Shown: in pieces, positions 1 through 8,974 of the stretch
Position numbering within the stretch: position 1 is the first letter of the stretch
How the letters are laid out: every line of letters starts with the position of its first letter
Assembly (NCBI RefSeq): GCF_001748145.1
Contig: NZ_BCQA01000001.1
Coordinates: forward strand, 3,498,501 to 3,562,500
Length of the DNA stretch: 64,000 nucleotides
Reading direction: 5' to 3'
Source: Bosea sp. BIWAKO-01
GTDB lineage: Bacteria; Pseudomonadota; Alphaproteobacteria; Rhizobiales; Beijerinckiaceae
Program-made: the position numbers and the translations under genes
Notes under the pieces: model-generated
What the model was told of the DNA's origin: nothing
What the model saw: the letters and a program-made list of their open reading frames with translations, nothing else
Database searches by the model: none

Positions 1-1
1 A

Positions 2-379
2 CGCGATGTCCTGCGCGTCGTTGCCGACCAATGCGGTTCTCCGACCGCGACACGCGATCTTGCCGAGGCGATCCTCGCCGTCCGCGCTGTGCTGATGGCC
101 GGAGCCGAGCCCTGGGGCACCTACCATGTTGCCGGGCAGGGCGAGACGACCTGGCATGGCTTCGCCAGCGCCATCATTGCAGAGCAGGCCCGCTTCACTG
201 GGCGGAGCCCGATCGTAGACGCGATCACGACTGCGGAATTCCCGACGCCGGCGCGCCGACCGGCCAATTCGGTGCTTGAGTCCACCCGGTTCGCCGCGAC
301 CTTTGGCTATCGCGCAAAGCCGTGGCAGGAACGCATGCGCGAGGTCGTAGCCTCGTTGATGGCGCAGAGGGTATCATGA
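2..379 (+). CDS. rfbD: dTDP-4-dehydrorhamnose reductase, C-terminal part (cut by window edge)
   Basis: The gene enters from the left edge in frame 2, and only the last 125 residues are present. RmlD/RfbD reduces dTDP-4-keto-L-rhamnose to dTDP-L-rhamnose with NAD(P)H. The fragment shows the family's DQ-GSPT segment at its start, a GTYHVAG stretch near the middle and the C-terminal RPANSVL motif. Its TGA overlaps the ATG of rfbA (ATGA at 376-379), so the two are translationally coupled. The Rossmann N-terminus and catalytic YxxxK lie outside the window. The assignment rests on these motifs and on the rfbA neighbour. Confidence 0.9.
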   Translation, partial: RDVLRVVADQCGSPTATRDLAEAILAVRAVLMAGAEPWGTYHVAGQGETTWHGFASAIIAEQARFTGRSPIVDAITTAEFPTPARRPANSVLESTRFAATFGYRAKPWQERMREVVASLMAQRVS

Positions 380-1236
380 AGGGCATCATTCTCGCGGGTG
401 GCACCGGCACGCGGCTGCACCCGGTGACCTCGGTGGTCTCGAAGCAGTTGCTGCCCGTCTACGACAAGCCGATGATCTACTACCCGCTCTCGACGCTGAT
501 GCTTGCCGGCATCCGCGAGATCCTGATCATCACCACCCCGCATGATCAGGCGCTGTTCATCCGCTTGCTGGGGGACGGGACCCAGTTTGGCCTGAAGCTC
601 AGCTACGCCGTGCAGGCCGAGCCGCGTGGGCTTGCCGACGCCTTCATCGTCGGGCGCGATTTCGTCGGGGCCGATCGCGTCGCGCTGGTCCTTGGCGACA
701 ACATTTTCTACGGCCACGGCTTGCCCGAGTTGATGGCGGAGGCAGTCGCGCGGCCAAAGGGGGCGACCGTCTTCGGCTATGTCGTCTCCGACCCGCAGCG
801 TTACGGCGTGGTCGAACTCGACGCGGCCGGCAAGGGCATCTCGATCGAAGAAAAGCCCGCCGAACCGAAATCCAATCTCGCGGTGACCGGCCTCTATTTC
901 TACGACAATGATGTGCTCGACATCGCTGCCGGCATCAAGCCGTCGGCGCGCGGCGAGATCGAGATCACCGACATCAACCGCGCCTACATGGCGCGTGGCG
1001 CGCTTCATGTGCAGATCATGGGGCGCGGCTTCGCCTGGCTCGACACAGGCACGCATGAGAGCCTGATGGAAGCCGGCCAGTTCATCGAGATCCTGGAACG
1101 GCGCCAGGGCATGAAGATCTCCTGCCCGGAGGAAATCGCCTTCCGCAAGGGGTTCATCAATCGCGATCAGCTGGCCGAACTGGCGAAGCTGACGGGCAAG
1201 TCGAGCTATGGGCAGTATCTGGCGAAACTGCTTTGA
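376..1236 (+). CDS. rfbA: Glucose-1-phosphate thymidylyltransferase
   Basis: RmlA/RfbA joins dTTP and glucose-1-phosphate to give dTDP-glucose, the first step towards dTDP-rhamnose and dTDP-4-amino-deoxy sugars. The 286 residues match the usual family length. The N-terminal nucleotide-binding signature LAGGTGTRL begins at residue 6, [11 protein letters not shown] follows, [10 protein letters not shown] holds the metal-binding Asp, and a VTGLYFYDN segment and a C-terminal [10 protein letters not shown] helix are visible. I chose the ATG at 376 over the upstream one at 322 because it overlaps the rfbD stop and starts exactly at the family's N-terminus. The enzyme would also supply the dTDP-sugar used by WecE and the WecD-like enzyme downstream. 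Confidence 0.96.
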   Translation: MKGIILAGGTGTRLHPVTSVVSKQLLPVYDKPMIYYPLSTLMLAGIREILIITTPHDQALFIRLLGDGTQFGLKLSYAVQAEPRGLADAFIVGRDFVGADRVALVLGDNIFYGHGLPELMAEAVARPKGATVFGYVVSDPQRYGVVELDAAGKGISIEEKPAEPKSNLAVTGLYFYDNDVLDIAAGIKPSARGEIEITDINRAYMARGALHVQIMGRGFAWLDTGTHESLMEAGQFIEILERRQGMKISCPEEIAFRKGFINRDQLAELAKLTGKSSYGQYLAKLL

Positions 1237-1274
1237 TTGCGGGCCTTCCGGCTCATGAGGATATGGAGATCGTT

Positions 1275-1598
1275 ATGACCTGGTCGGCGCGGCAGTACAC
1301 GAAATTCGAGGATGAGCGGACCCGCCCGGTTCGCGATCTGCTTGCCCAGGTCCCGACGGACGCCGTGGCAAACGCGGTCGATATCGGTTGCGGTCCCGGC
1401 AACTCGACCGAGCTTCTGCTGGCGCGTTTCCCCGACGCCGCACAAGCGCCAGACCATCCAGCAGAGACGCTTGCAGCATCAGCTGCAGGCCGCATAACCT
1501 CAAACCCTGATGAGCCAGAGCCTCCGCTCCTGAGATCCCAAGATAGTCTCAAATCATCTGACGACGTGGCTTGCCCCCATTTGGTGGCCCAGTTCTAA
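1275..1598 (+). pseudogene. Truncated trans-aconitate 2-methyltransferase-like gene
   Basis: The first roughly 55 residues read [17 protein letters not shown] and then [15 protein letters not shown]. This is the N-terminus and SAM-binding motif I of Tam-type methyltransferases, which normally run to about 255 residues. Homology stops near 1440, and what follows ([14 protein letters not shown] and on) does not look like the family. The IS3 copy begins at about 1567. The remaining five sixths of the gene have been lost, so I treat it as a remnant. Tam family membership is inferred from the short N-terminal match only. Confidence 0.65.
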
Positions 1599-1599
1599 T

Positions 1600-2427
1600 C
1601 TAATGCATGGTGGGCTTGGCGGCCACGGTTGAGATGGCCGGCGAAGCGGGTTGGGTTTGCGCGGCCGGCCAGACCACGGCGGTCGGCGCTGGCGGCCGAT
1701 AGCCGAGCGAGGAGTGTGGGCGCCGGGTATTGTAGTGCTGACGCCAGCCCTCGATGACGATCCGGGCCTCGGCGAGGCTGTAGAACAGCTCGCCGTTCAG
1801 AAGCTCGTCACGAAGCTTGGAGTTAAAGCTCTCGCAGTAGCCGTTCTCCCAAGGACTGCCAGGCTCGATAAACGCTGTTTTCGCGCCGACCGCCGCGATC
1901 CACTCCCGCACCGCCCTGGCGACGAACTCGGGACCGTTGTCCGAACGAACATGCCCGGGCACTCCGCGTAGGATGAAGAGATCGGATAGCACGTCGATGA
2001 CGTCGGTGGATTTGAGCTTCCGGTCGATTCGGATCGCAATGCATTCCCGGGTGAACTCATCAATGACGTTCAGCATGCGGAACTTCCGACCGTTGTGGGT
2101 GCGATCCTCGACGAAGTCGTAGGACCAGACATGGTCGGGATATTCCGGCCGAAGCCGGATGCATGATCCGTCATTCAGCCAGAGACGGCCTTTCTTAGGT
2201 TGACTGGCCGGCACCTTCAGTCCCTCCCGCCGCCAGATCCGCTCGACACGTTTGACGTTCACCGCCCAACCGGCTGTCTCCAGCATGGCCGCGATCCGGC
2301 GGTAGCCGTAACGGCCATACTGGGTGGCGAGCTCGACAATGTCGGCGGTCAGCGCCGCATCGTCAGTGCGGCCCTTCGGAACCTTGCGATGCGTAGATCG
2401 ATGTTGCCCCAGAACCCGGCACGCCAA
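1600..2427 (-). CDS. IS3-family transposase OrfB (DDE integrase core)
   Basis: A 275-residue integrase-core protein. The first Asp lies in VWSYDFVEDRT, the second in VRSDNGPEFVAR, and the Glu in SPWENGYCESFNSKLRDE, with the family tail YNTRRPHSSLGYRPP. An HTH_21-like region (YGRYGYRRIAAMLETAGW) precedes the core. It overlaps no host gene. All three catalytic residues are present and no internal stop is seen, so this copy could still be active. Product in vivo is probably the OrfAB fusion, which would extend this start upstream. Confidence 0.9.
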   Translation of the reverse strand: MACRVLGQHRSTHRKVPKGRTDDAALTADIVELATQYGRYGYRRIAAMLETAGWAVNVKRVERIWRREGLKVPASQPKKGRLWLNDGSCIRLRPEYPDHVWSYDFVEDRTHNGRKFRMLNVIDEFTRECIAIRIDRKLKSTDVIDVLSDLFILRGVPGHVRSDNGPEFVARAVREWIAAVGAKTAFIEPGSPWENGYCESFNSKLRDELLNGELFYSLAEARIVIEGWRQHYNTRRPHSSLGYRPPAPTAVVWPAAQTQPASPAISTVAAKPTMH

Positions 2428-2485
2428 CCGCTCCGACCGAACTTCATCATGGCGTGGTCGATGCAGCGGCGACGACGGGCGGGGC

Positions 2486-2779
2486 TTAGTAGTTTCCCGA
2501 GGCGGCCTCTTTGAGGATCAGCTTCTCCAACGTCAGATCCGAGACGGCTTTGCGCAACCGCTCGTTCTCCTTCTCCAGATCCTTCAGGCGCTTCACCTGG
2601 TCGGACTTCAGCCCGCCAAACTCCTTGCGCCAGCGATAATACGTGAACGCCGTCACGCTGATGGCCCGGATCGCCTCCGCGACCGGGCGCCCCTGCGATA
2701 ACAGCACGTCGACCTGCCGCAGCTTCGCGACGATCTCCTCAGGCTTGTGCTTCTTCTGCGGCATCGCGGGCATCCTCCA
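2486..2779 (-). CDS. IS3-family transposase OrfA
   Basis: About 97 residues from MPAMPQKKHKPEEIVAK, ending LKEAASGNY. The N-terminal half is the helix-turn-helix that binds the IS ends (IRAISVTAFTYYRWRKEFGG). The C-terminal half is a leucine-zipper-like coiled coil (VKRLKDLEKENERLRKAV). In IS3 elements OrfA is joined to OrfB by -1 frameshifting to give the active OrfAB. Starts further upstream are possible but lie near the element end. A near-identical protein is encoded in copy 2. Confidence 0.85.
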   Translation of the reverse strand, partial: WRMPAMPQKKHKPEEIVAKLRQVDVLLSQGRPVAEAIRAISVTAFTYYRWRKEFGGLKSDQVKRLKDLEKENERLRKAVSDLTLEKLILKEAASGNY

Positions 2780-2847
2780 AAGGCTCAAAAAGCCTACTTC
2801 AGGGAGGGCCACTTTTCAGGGGGCAGGCCAGGCGGACATATGCGGAC

Positions 2848-4998
2848 TTACGGGAGAACGACCCGCCAGAGCGCAAATCGGTCATTCGAAGCGACCCATT
2901 CTAAACCGCCGTCGACACTCGGGGACAGGGTATTGTCGGCGAGCAGATAGACGGGGCGCCGCCGGTCCATTGTGGCTGCTATGGCTACGATATCGGACAC
3001 CGACAGAACTCCACCCGACGCAAGTCCGATTGCCGCATTCATGTGTTGCACGCGCGTTGTCAGGATCCGAGCGAGCGGCTGGGTCGCACTTCCCGGGATG
3101 TATGCCAAGGCATAGTCGCTCACTACCTGGAGGGGTGTTTGCACGACAAGCCAGAACGTCTCGCAGTAGAGCTGCCCCGATCTGACTTTCGGAAGCACTA
3201 CTACGATCGGGTCTGGCCCACCAAGGGAGGCTTTGCTGAACAGATCGACGTCCGCGTCGCGACGACAATCGGCGATCGGCGGGGCAAGTTCGGACTTTCC
3301 CGTCATGAGAGCAGTCGAGGTAGCGGCCCAGCGCGCAACAAACCGGGTGAGAACAAGAGATGGAAGTTGCGCCAGGTGAAGGCACGCGAGCAACGCGACA
3401 GCTCCGAAGCAGGTCAGGACGGCCGCGCGCCTTCTTCCATGCCAACATCTTCCCTCGATTAGCAACTGGAGCCCTCGCGCACCGAGTAGCGCGAGGGAGA
3501 CGTTGGCGAAATAGAGAAAGGAAAAGTGGCTATATCCTGGTGCTTCGGTTGCGAACACGGCGGCGATGCCGGCAATTGCAGAGCCCAGCAGCAGGATAGC
3601 TGCACTATCCGCCTGCCGCCGCAGAGCAGCAAAGCAAACTGGCAGCGCGGGTGTAAGGAAACCCGCCTGGAAGAAGGCAATAAGGGCAAATGCGAGGGCT
3701 CCGGCGAGCAGCTTCCCAAGTCCAGCATCCATCAGCAAGTGAGGCACAATCAGCAGATACTGGGCAGGGGCGGAGAGGAAATCGAAGGGTTGACCGGTGA
3801 TGCGGACAAAGCCCGTACCGCTGAAACCTGAGCCGAGTGTGAAGAAGAACCAAAGTCCAGCACCAAACCCAACCGTGACCGCAACTAGATCCCACGACTG
3901 AAATCGTGGCCATCTCCGGTCCGCGCGCCAAGCTAGGCATAGCCTCAGTGCAAGTGCACACATCAGAATGGGCGGGCAGGCACCGCGAGCGCCGGTAGCC
4001 AAGAATGTCAGCATCACAAGGATCAGACTGCGGCCCATCCCTCGTGAAGGCGCTCCCGCCAGCACAAAGCTCAGTACCAGGAAGAAGACGATAATTGCAA
4101 GGAAGGGCGATAGGAGGAGTGTTGCTCCGAACGGCATAAACGTCCCGAAGACGCCCGCCGCGATCGGCGGCACGCCCACGATCCAAAATACAGATATTAC
4201 CGCGAGCGCCGCGATCCACCACTTAAGTCCCAAAAGGCATCGGCCGAACGCCATCATAACCGCTGCAGCGCTGCCACCCAGGAATACCGGCCCGTAGCGG
4301 GCCACCAGAACGTCCAATGGCACTCCGGCCACGTGGTTGGCGCCGAGTATCCAGAGATGGGCGGCATAGTTGTACGACCATGGCACGTCAGGGATCAGAA
4401 GATTGGGCGGCGGCCAGCCGCGCTCGAGCCCCCGGACAATGACGCCCTGGAATGCGAAGTGAAACGAAAAAGCATCTCCTGGATCGCCGCTCAGCACATT
4501 CGCGATGCCTAACAGCGCCGTTAAAACGAGAAAGATGGTGCCTGCCAACCACCGCGCCTCGCTGAGACCTACGCGCCATTCCGCCCATAGGCGGACGAGC
4601 CCGAGACGTCGAAATCCGACAACAAGCACCGCTCCTGCGACGAATGGCAGGAGAGAGATGAGGGCCGTTTGGTTCATCGCCCAGAGAGGTATGAGGACTA
4701 GCAAATTGACGGAGATACCAAGTGCCAACGCGTTGATCACGAGCACAACTGGCGAGTCTACCTGCGGCAGAAGGATCCGCGCGACGACGATCCCGGGAAG
4801 CAAGTTGAACACCAGGACATAGCCGATGAACCGGGTGGCAGCTGCAGCGGACGGATGCACCACAACGAGACTGAGCCATAACAAGCCGAGGCAAGCAAGA
4901 CTCGTACCGAGAATCGAAACGATGGTTGCGATCGTATTTGCATATAGCGGTGCAGCAGGCGTGCCCGACTGCGTTGTGCTTGCAGGCGTCAGTGCCAC
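2848..4998 (-). CDS. Large polytopic membrane protein, possibly GT-C-like
   Basis: A 716-residue protein of mostly hydrophobic segments with short polar loops, roughly a dozen or more membrane helices, followed by a soluble stretch of about 150 residues at the C-terminus. It begins with GTG. An extramembrane loop near residues 170-230 has GDPGDAFSFHF and RGWPPPNLLIPDVPWSYNY, the kind of early acidic and aromatic loop seen in GT-C glycosyltransferases and related polymerase-like proteins. No family could be named with confidence. Its place between dTDP-sugar genes suggests a role in envelope polysaccharide assembly. It is convergent with the sugar operon's control region and ends 18 bp from IS3 copy 1. 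Confidence 0.7.
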   Translation of the reverse strand: MALTPASTTQSGTPAAPLYANTIATIVSILGTSLACLGLLWLSLVVVHPSAAAATRFIGYVLVFNLLPGIVVARILLPQVDSPVVLVINALALGISVNLLVLIPLWAMNQTALISLLPFVAGAVLVVGFRRLGLVRLWAEWRVGLSEARWLAGTIFLVLTALLGIANVLSGDPGDAFSFHFAFQGVIVRGLERGWPPPNLLIPDVPWSYNYAAHLWILGANHVAGVPLDVLVARYGPVFLGGSAAAVMMAFGRCLLGLKWWIAALAVISVFWIVGVPPIAAGVFGTFMPFGATLLLSPFLAIIVFFLVLSFVLAGAPSRGMGRSLILVMLTFLATGARGACPPILMCALALRLCLAWRADRRWPRFQSWDLVAVTVGFGAGLWFFFTLGSGFSGTGFVRITGQPFDFLSAPAQYLLIVPHLLMDAGLGKLLAGALAFALIAFFQAGFLTPALPVCFAALRRQADSAAILLLGSAIAGIAAVFATEAPGYSHFSFLYFANVSLALLGARGLQLLIEGRCWHGRRRAAVLTCFGAVALLACLHLAQLPSLVLTRFVARWAATSTALMTGKSELAPPIADCRRDADVDLFSKASLGGPDPIVVVLPKVRSGQLYCETFWLVVQTPLQVVSDYALAYIPGSATQPLARILTTRVQHMNAAIGLASGGVLSVSDIVAIAATMDRRRPVYLLADNTLSPSVDGGLEWVASNDRFALWRVVLP

Positions 4999-5567
4999 GT
5001 CTCAGTGCTCCAGTGTGCTTTAGAATCGGCGGTCATGTTGGCGACATTCAGCGCCCAACATGCGACCTGCCTCATACGAAATGTATCACTGCGTATGGGT
5101 ACGGCCTCCAACGGCGCGAACGCAACGCCCAATATCCAATATGTTGAAATATCGAACCATGCACTGATCACGCCACGCGCGACGCAGCCAACCCGGCTCG
5201 GCTCTTCCTTTGGTGGCGGATCAGGTGGCATAGGCAAAATCAAAGACGGAGATCAGCAGCTTCCAGAGCGAAAAATGAATATTGCCTCAATAATTCCATT
5301 GGCTAACGTATATGCCCATGACTTGTGAGGCCAGAGCGCGACATCATGAGCGCGTATTTTCGATTGACTCCGAACAAGTCCACATTGGAGCGGCTCAGCG
5401 CCAAATACTGCCGGAGCCGAGACATGACTGCCGAACTGAAATTCCCGCTTCGAGGCTACCGTCATTAAGGTTAACGCGTTATGCAAACGGTTCGATTTGC
5501 AAACTTAGGGCTGGAATGATAGCAAGCCCGCCCTGAAGCGGCAAGCCGCCCCTAAATAGGTAGATTC
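4999..5567. other. Intergenic region between two divergent genes
   Basis: 569 bp separate the divergently transcribed membrane protein (minus) and the GtrB-like gene (plus), so both promoters should be here. Base composition is lower in GC than the flanks. I saw no convincing coding frame, riboswitch or strong palindrome. The stretch just before 5568 (CCCTAAATAGGTAGATTC) has a weak GG/AGG element 8-10 nt before the start codon. Confidence 0.5.
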
Positions 5568-6629
5568 ATGAAAAATGCGACTGCTCCCGCCAGTCCTAGC
5601 GAGGGGGTACATCCGGAGCAGTGCCGGCGCCGCGATTCCGACGAGCCGAAAGTCTCCGTCATCATTCCAGTGTATCGGTCGGAACAGATCCTACCTGACT
5701 TGCATCGTCAGCTTTCCGCTGCGATGTCAGAAATCACGCCCCTTTTTGAGATCATTTTCGTCGAGGATGGAGGCGGCGATGGCGCATGGCCGATCATCGT
5801 CAGCCTGGCGCAAACGGACAACCGGGTGCGTGGCATTCGGATGAGCCGAAATTACGGTCAACACAACGCATTGCTCTGCGGCATTCGGGCAGCCCGCTAC
5901 GACATAATCCTAACAATGGACGACGATCTTCAACACCCGGTCAGCGAGATCGCTCCGATGCTCGCAGCACTACGTCCGGAGTACGACGTCGTCTATGGCG
6001 CCCCGCAGACGGAGCAGCACGGCTTCCTGCGCAACATCGCCTCCCGACTGACGAAGATCGCACTCGCCGATGCAATGGGCGCAGACACCGCTCGGAGCGT
6101 AAGTGCGTTCCGGGTGTTTCGGACTCATTTGCGCGAAGGCTTCCAAACATACCGTAGTCCGTCCGTGTCGATCGACGTGCTTTTGACGTGGGCCACCTCC
6201 CGCTTCACCGCCATTAAGGTGAGGCACTCACCAAGAAGCGCTGGCGCCTCGGGATATTCCGTGGGCAAGCTTATCCATCACGCGATCAACCTGATGACAG
6301 GCTTCAGCACGTTACCGCTCCAGATCGCCAGTATCATCGGCTTTGTCTTTGTTCTGTTTGGTTTGTCGATCCTCGGAGTAGTGCTCACCAACTACGTGCT
6401 CCGAGGCAGCCAAGTGGCGGGGTTCGCCTTTTTGGCCTCCATGATCGCGATTTTCTCGGGAGCACAGCTCTTTGCTCTCGGTATTTTTGGCGAATACCTC
6501 GCACGCATGCATTTCCGCAGCATGGATCGTCCCACTTACATTGTTGGGGAGACGGTCGCCATATCGAACACGGAACACGCTGTTTGCTCATTCGCTTCGC
6601 AACTGATGCGGACTGACAACCTTGTTTAG
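5568..6629 (+). CDS. GtrB/DPM1-like polyprenyl-phosphate glycosyltransferase (GT2)
   Basis: A 353-residue GT2 enzyme. The N-terminal GT-A domain starts with VSVIIPVYRSEQILPDL (about residue 29). The sugar-nucleotide-binding EDGGGDGAW follows, and the metal-binding DDDLQHP is near residue 117. Two membrane helices occupy about residues 245-310 (IASIIGFVFVLFGLSILG and FLASMIAIFSGAQLFALG). The family moves a sugar from an NDP-sugar to undecaprenyl phosphate on the inner membrane face. The next gene but one encodes a GtrA-like flippase, the usual partner. The stop codon overlaps the start of the acetyltransferase gene. The donor sugar is not shown by sequence, but the neighbourhood suggests a dTDP-sugar. 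Confidence 0.88.
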   Translation: MKNATAPASPSEGVHPEQCRRRDSDEPKVSVIIPVYRSEQILPDLHRQLSAAMSEITPLFEIIFVEDGGGDGAWPIIVSLAQTDNRVRGIRMSRNYGQHNALLCGIRAARYDIILTMDDDLQHPVSEIAPMLAALRPEYDVVYGAPQTEQHGFLRNIASRLTKIALADAMGADTARSVSAFRVFRTHLREGFQTYRSPSVSIDVLLTWATSRFTAIKVRHSPRSAGASGYSVGKLIHHAINLMTGFSTLPLQIASIIGFVFVLFGLSILGVVLTNYVLRGSQVAGFAFLASMIAIFSGAQLFALGIFGEYLARMHFRSMDRPTYIVGETVAISNTEHAVCSFASQLMRTDNLV

Positions 6630-7419
6630 TTATACCGAAAAACGAGTGCAAGGACCCGCACTCGATTTGACATTTCATTTGGCGCCCTGGGACCAACCGA
6701 TCTTCCAGGGCAACACCGCCGCCATCGCCTCGATGAGCTTGCGAAAAGCGGTCGACACCGATATCGCCTTCGACGAGTTTCGCGACTGGTGCACGCGCAA
6801 CCAGGTACTTTTGGTCAGCTGCCGACTGGCGCAGGATCAGCTGGCCGAATGCGCCTTCCTAGAAGCGAACGGTTTTCGGTTCATCGAGTTGAACTATCGG
6901 CCGTTCCTGAGAGGGCTGGCTGGGTTTTCCAGTGATGGCAAGATCGCGATCTGCCCTGCAGTTGCATCAGACGAGCCTGAAATTTGCGGGATCGCCGCCA
7001 CAATTTTCGAAGCCGGCCGGCTTCACATTGATCCGCAGGTCGGTCCAGAGATTGGCAATCGCCGTTACGCCGCGTGGGCTGCCAACGCCTTCCGCAATCC
7101 GTCGCAACATGTCATGAAGTGCGTGATGGATGGTCGGATCATTGCCTTCATGGTAATGGAGGCTCCGACGTCCACGAGTCGCTTCTGGTCCTTGGTCGGC
7201 CTTGCTCCCGGCCTGGCGGGGCAGGGGCTTGGTCGGCGCGTCTGGGAAGCGATGCTCGCTTTTCACCACGGCCAAGGAATCGACGAGGTTCATACAAGCA
7301 TTTCCTCTCACAACACTGCAGTACACAACCTCTACGCCTCTCTAGGTTTCCGCTTTCCGGCACCAACCATCACATTGCAGTGGTGCCCGCTCGGACCGAT
7401 CAAGCGGCATAAACGATGA
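6622..7419 (+). CDS. GNAT acetyltransferase, WecD-like (dTDP-fucosamine N-acetyltransferase)
   Basis: A 265-residue protein with a C-terminal GNAT fold. The acetyl-CoA-binding motif A reads VGLAPGLAGQGLGRRVWEAML (Q-x-x-G-x-G/A type, about residues 193-213), followed by VHTSISSHNTAVHNLYASLGF, where the N-x-x-x-x-x-x-Y helix is typical of WecD. Start is TTG at 6622, overlapping the previous gene. It lies one gene upstream of WecE, whose product dTDP-Fuc4N is WecD's substrate, so acetylation to dTDP-Fuc4NAc is the likely reaction. This pairing, more than sequence alone, drives the call. Confidence 0.8.
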   Translation: MFSYTEKRVQGPALDLTFHLAPWDQPIFQGNTAAIASMSLRKAVDTDIAFDEFRDWCTRNQVLLVSCRLAQDQLAECAFLEANGFRFIELNYRPFLRGLAGFSSDGKIAICPAVASDEPEICGIAATIFEAGRLHIDPQVGPEIGNRRYAAWAANAFRNPSQHVMKCVMDGRIIAFMVMEAPTSTSRFWSLVGLAPGLAGQGLGRRVWEAMLAFHHGQGIDEVHTSISSHNTAVHNLYASLGFRFPAPTITLQWCPLGPIKRHKR

Positions 7420-7826
7420 TTCGTAAGCAATTCATACGCTATGCAGCAATAGGCTTGTTGCTCAATGCATTATTATACTGCGTCTATCTTTTGCTCACCC
7501 ATACATTCATGCCTAGCCGACTTGCGATGACCTTTACGTATTCATCCGGCGTGCTGATCGGCTTCCTCCTCAACCGCAAGATCACCTTTCGCTACTGTGG
7601 CAACAACGCCGGGGCGCTACGGCGCTACGTTGCAAGCTACGGATTCGGCTACATCATCAATTTTGCGGGCCTTTGGTTGCTGGTGGAAAAGGCAGGCATT
7701 GCCCATGAAATCGTTCAGGGTGGCATGACCGTGGGCCTGCCGATCATGCTGTTCGTTATTCAAAAGTACTGGGTGTTTCCCGCAGCACCCGCCCACTGTC
7801 CATCCCATGCAAGGCTAGCGCCATGA
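7416..7826 (+). CDS. GtrA-like small membrane flippase
   Basis: A 136-residue protein with four predicted helices and the GtrA family pattern. It starts QFIRYAAIGLLLNALLYCVY, continues with FTYSSGVLIGFLLNRKITFRY, and ends in FVIQKYWVFP. GtrA-type proteins are thought to flip the lipid-linked sugar made by GtrB across the inner membrane. The ATG overlaps the acetyltransferase stop by 4 bp (ATGA) and its own stop overlaps the wecE start, so the whole block is one transcript. GtrA and GtrB-like genes are separated by the acetyltransferase gene, which is unusual, as they normally adjoin. Confidence 0.87.
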   Translation: MIRKQFIRYAAIGLLLNALLYCVYLLLTHTFMPSRLAMTFTYSSGVLIGFLLNRKITFRYCGNNAGALRRYVASYGFGYIINFAGLWLLVEKAGIAHEIVQGGMTVGLPIMLFVIQKYWVFPAAPAHCPSHARLAP

Positions 7827-8974
7827 GAGCCCATATCCCCTTCAACAAACCATGCATCGTCGGCTCCGAACTGATCTATGTAGGCCAGGCTGTTGCCGGC
7901 GGCCATGCCAGCGGCGACGGTCCGTTCACCAAGCGTGCCCAGAAGTTGATGGAGGACCGGTTCGATGCGAAGCGCGTCCTGCTTACCACCTCCTGCACGT
8001 CGGCTCTGGAGATGGCAGCACTGTTGTGCGATCTGGGGCCCGGGGACGAGGTCATTATGCCGTCATATACCTTTGTCTCCACGGCGAACGCCGTCGCGCT
8101 GCGGGGGGCCAAGCCCGTGTTCGTGGACATCCGAGTCGATACACTGAACATCGACGAGCGTCTGATTGAGGCAGCGATCACCCCGCGCACGCGGGCGATC
8201 TTTCCGGTCCACTACGCTGGGGTCGCCTGCGAGATGGACGAGATCATGGCAATCGCCAGGCGTCACGACCTGCTGGTCGTCGAGGACGCGGCACAGGGTG
8301 TTTTCGCAAAGTACAATGACCGGTATCTGGGCACCATAGGGCATCTGGGTTGCTACAGCTTCCATGAAACCAAGAACTTCGGCTGCGGCGAAGGCGGAGC
8401 GCTGGTGATCAACGACCCACAGCTCGAGAAGCGCGCTGAAATTCTGCGCGAGAAGGGCACGAACCGCAGCCAGTTCCTTCGCGGCGATGTAGACAAGTAC
8501 ACGTGGATGGACGTCGGTTCCTCGTACGTTCCATCAGACATGCTGGCAGCCTTCCTGCTTGGCCAGCTCGAAAACATGGAGAAAATCACTGCGCGCCGTG
8601 GCGAGATTTACGCTCAATACGCCAGGATGTTGGCACCTCTGGACGAGGCACGCACGATTCAAATTCCGAGTGTTCCGCAGCACTGCACCACCAACTATCA
8701 CATGTTCCATTTGCTCGCGGCCGACATCGACGAGCGCACGGCGTTGATCGGGCATCTGCGCCAGGCCGGCATCCTCGCGGTTTTTCATTATGTGCCGCTC
8801 CACTCGTCACCGTTCGCCCGACAGATGGAGCTGCCACAGTCCAGTCTGCAGGTCACAGACGACATGAGCAGCCGGCTGTTACGGCTGCCAATGTATTTCG
8901 ACCTCAGGGACCATGAGGTGACCGAAGTCGCGAATTGCGTGCTCAGCTTCTATCGCGATAAGGACAGTAAGTGA
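7823..8974 (+). CDS. wecE: dTDP-4-amino-4,6-dideoxygalactose transaminase
   Basis: A 383-residue DegT/DnrJ/EryC1-fold aminotransferase that closely follows the E. coli WecE pattern: IPFNKPCIVGSEL at the start, MPSYTFVSTANAVALRGAKP, VPHYAGVACEMDEI-type segment, VVEDAAQG, and CYSFHETKNFGCGEGGA, where the Lys is the PLP Schiff base. The REKGTNRSQFLRG loop and MFHLL strand are also WecE-like. It transfers an amino group from glutamate to dTDP-4-keto-6-deoxyglucose, giving dTDP-Fuc4N. Its 5' end overlaps gtrA-like and its TGA overlaps the GTG of the next gene. Confidence 0.94.
   Translation: MRAHIPFNKPCIVGSELIYVGQAVAGGHASGDGPFTKRAQKLMEDRFDAKRVLLTTSCTSALEMAALLCDLGPGDEVIMPSYTFVSTANAVALRGAKPVFVDIRVDTLNIDERLIEAAITPRTRAIFPVHYAGVACEMDEIMAIARRHDLLVVEDAAQGVFAKYNDRYLGTIGHLGCYSFHETKNFGCGEGGALVINDPQLEKRAEILREKGTNRSQFLRGDVDKYTWMDVGSSYVPSDMLAAFLLGQLENMEKITARRGEIYAQYARMLAPLDEARTIQIPSVPQHCTTNYHMFHLLAADIDERTALIGHLRQAGILAVFHYVPLHSSPFARQMELPQSSLQVTDDMSSRLLRLPMYFDLRDHEVTEVANCVLSFYRDKDSK

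Larger units (their letters stand above)
1567..2830 (-). mobile_element. IS3-family insertion sequence, copy 1
   Basis: A complete-looking IS3-type element on the minus strand. Both ends carry imperfect inverted repeats containing TGCCCC: TGGCTTGCCCCC on the left, and TGGCCTGCCCC read inward from the right. Inside are an orfA and an orfB in different frames. A second, diverged copy lies in the opposite orientation at 34808-36052. I see no convincing target duplication around this copy, so the outermost 5 bp of each end are uncertain. It sits directly on the broken end of the truncated methyltransferase gene. Confidence 0.85.

Noticed and set aside
1567..2830. Target-site duplication of IS3 copy 1
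   Set aside because: No exact 3-4 bp repeat was found at the boundaries tested, so none is claimed.
4999..5567. Riboswitch or leader between divergent genes
   Set aside because: No conserved core or convincing structure could be seen by eye.
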